A stretch of 6,801 bases of DNA from Candidatus Saccharimonadota bacterium (lineage in GTDB: Bacteria > Eremiobacterota > Xenobia > Xenobiales > Xenobiaceae): contig SFMI01000120.1 in NCBI GenBank assembly GCA_004554425.1, forward strand, positions 1 through 6,801. Reading direction: 5' to 3'. Positions 5,873-6,801 of the stretch are shown in pieces. Within the stretch, counting starts at the first letter, position 1; every line of letters starts with the position of its first letter. The notes beneath the pieces were generated by a model that worked only from the letters and a program-made list of their open reading frames with translations, did not search any database and was not told the DNA's origin. The translations under genes and the position numbers were made by a program.

Positions 5873-6742
5873 ATGGCTTATACTGCTCTTGAAGCTGTGG
5901 AAATTGCTTTAAATCTACTTGGCAAACCATCTAGTGTTCGCGAGATTACTAATTATATATTGCAGAATAAACTTTGGAAAACTTCCGGTAAGACCCCTGA
6001 TGCTACCGTTAGAGAAAGAATTTATCGCGATTCACAAAAGAATGGCAAAAAATCTAAAATTTGTAAAGTTGGCCGCGGCATTTTTGATTTACGTGAACGC
6101 CATGAGATTTCACAGCCATTAGAAGAACAATTGGACTATATTGTCAGTAATAACAGTTTAGAAGAAAATAGCTCTGTAGAAATAGATGTGCCGGAAGCTG
6201 AAGAGCAGCAGCCAAAGCATATTGAAGAAAATGCCTACTATGATGCTTCTGAAGTAAAGAAAATTCTTCGCGATAGGCTTATAAATATGAGCCCTAGTGC
6301 TTTTGAACACTTAATCGGTAAACTTTTAGAGGCCATTGGCTTTCGAGCTGATGTGACCAAAGCCAGCCATGATGGCGGAGTTGACGTGCGTGGTGAATTG
6401 GTTATCGATAATGTTATTCGTGTCAAAATGAGCGTTCAGGCCAAGAGATATAAGATAGGCAACAATGTGCAAGCTCCTGTTGTTCAGCAATTGCGTGGAA
6501 GCGTAAATACAGTAGAGCTTGAGCGTGGTTTACTTATTACTACCAGCGATTTTACTAACGTCGCTTACCGGGAAGCAGAAGCTTACGGTAAAGCCAATAT
6601 CGATTTAATGAATGGCGAAAAATTGGTAGAGCTTCTCTTAAAGTACGAGATAGGAGTAAAATCGCAAAAAGTCTACACTATAGACGAAAGCATGTTTTCC
6701 GATTTAGCGACGCTAAGCAGTGCACAGTCTCCCATTAGCTAG
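5873..6742 (+). CDS. HARE-HTH and Mrr-domain restriction endonuclease (type IV-like)
   Basis: A 289-residue protein with two domains. Residues 3-75 form a HARE-HTH winged helix (ALEAVEIALNLLGKPSSVRE, NKLWKTSGKTPDATVRERIY, GRGIFDL), a family proposed to read modified DNA. A polar acidic linker covers about 76-125. Residues 135-262 are an Mrr-type PD-(D/E)XK nuclease domain: SPSAFEHLIGKLLEAIGF with Glu145, then DGGVD (167-171, catalytic Asp171), then QAKRY (Gln189, Lys191) and GLLITTSDFT. The expected action is cleavage of foreign or modified DNA in the cytoplasm. No methyltransferase or specificity gene is adjacent, which fits a stand-alone modification-dependent enzyme. Ribosome binding is weak (GGGA at 5861-5864). 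Base 6703 begins repeat R1, so residues 278-289 (LATLSSAQSPIS) and the TAG stop come from the repeat. The nuclease core is complete and activity is likely retained. Confidence 0.9.
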   Translation: MAYTALEAVEIALNLLGKPSSVREITNYILQNKLWKTSGKTPDATVRERIYRDSQKNGKKSKICKVGRGIFDLRERHEISQPLEEQLDYIVSNNSLEENSSVEIDVPEAEEQQPKHIEENAYYDASEVKKILRDRLINMSPSAFEHLIGKLLEAIGFRADVTKASHDGGVDVRGELVIDNVIRVKMSVQAKRYKIGNNVQAPVVQQLRGSVNTVELERGLLITTSDFTNVAYREAEAYGKANIDLMNGEKLVELLLKYEIGVKSQKVYTIDESMFSDLATLSSAQSPIS

Positions 6743-6801
6743 TTATTGCTGTGCAGCATAAACTGCATTTGCCTAAATGAAATTTATAGCCGCTCAAAAC
6801 G
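6703..6801 (+). repeat. direct repeat R1, copy 2, forming the nuclease gene's 3' end and running off the window
   Basis: Identical to 5132-5230 over all 99 available bases, so the true repeat may be longer. Bases 6774-6801 are the start of a third copy of the structured element (copy C, matching A rather than B at CTCAAAACG). The first 40 bases supply the last codons and stop of the upstream nuclease frame. The window ends inside the repeat. Confidence 0.93.

Overview
The window looks like a fragment of a Gram-positive-type (Bacillota) genome, probably from an anaerobe and possibly Negativicutes, although nothing here fixes the genus. The arguments are Shine-Dalgarno sites of the GGAGG type, intrinsic terminators with T-runs, a moderate to low GC content with many TTA/TTG leucine codons, and a clostridial-style ECF sigma/anti-sigma pair at the left edge. 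That left part (1 to about 810) uses codons differently from the rest (CTG-rich leucines) and is joined to the middle of a phosphomannomutase gene. It is therefore either an inserted element or a chimeric assembly join.

Layout: (1) 1-802, plus strand: the tail of an ECF-type sigma factor gene overlapping by ATGA a membrane-anchored protein that is probably its anti-sigma factor. (2) About 803-3217, minus strand: manC (mannose-1-phosphate guanylyltransferase), then a terminator and a possible internal promoter, then a phosphomannomutase gene that loses its C-terminal domain at the junction. Together these two enzymes convert mannose-6-phosphate to GDP-mannose for surface polysaccharide. (3) 3511-5064, plus strand: a 70-residue protein of unknown function and tyrS (tyrosyl-tRNA synthetase, GTG start), closed by a strong terminator. 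(4) 5131-5872: a 740-base gene-poor stretch built from repeats. It has two copies of a long, nested inverted-repeat element (A and B), a GC-rich patch with a degenerate 78-base tandem repeat that can encode a 41-residue peptide on the minus strand, and a 99-base leader repeat (R1). (5) 5873-6742, plus strand: a stand-alone restriction endonuclease with an N-terminal HARE-HTH domain and a C-terminal Mrr nuclease domain. Its last 12 codons and stop lie inside a second, identical copy of R1, which runs off the window end.

The most interesting region is 5131-6801: a modification-dependent-type nuclease gene bracketed by direct copies of a structured repeat, with a repeat copy forming the 3' end of the gene. 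Two cautions apply. The left junction may be an assembly chimera. The R1 match is exactly 99 bases and is cut by the window end, which is also what a de Bruijn assembler working at k=99 would leave at a contig end.
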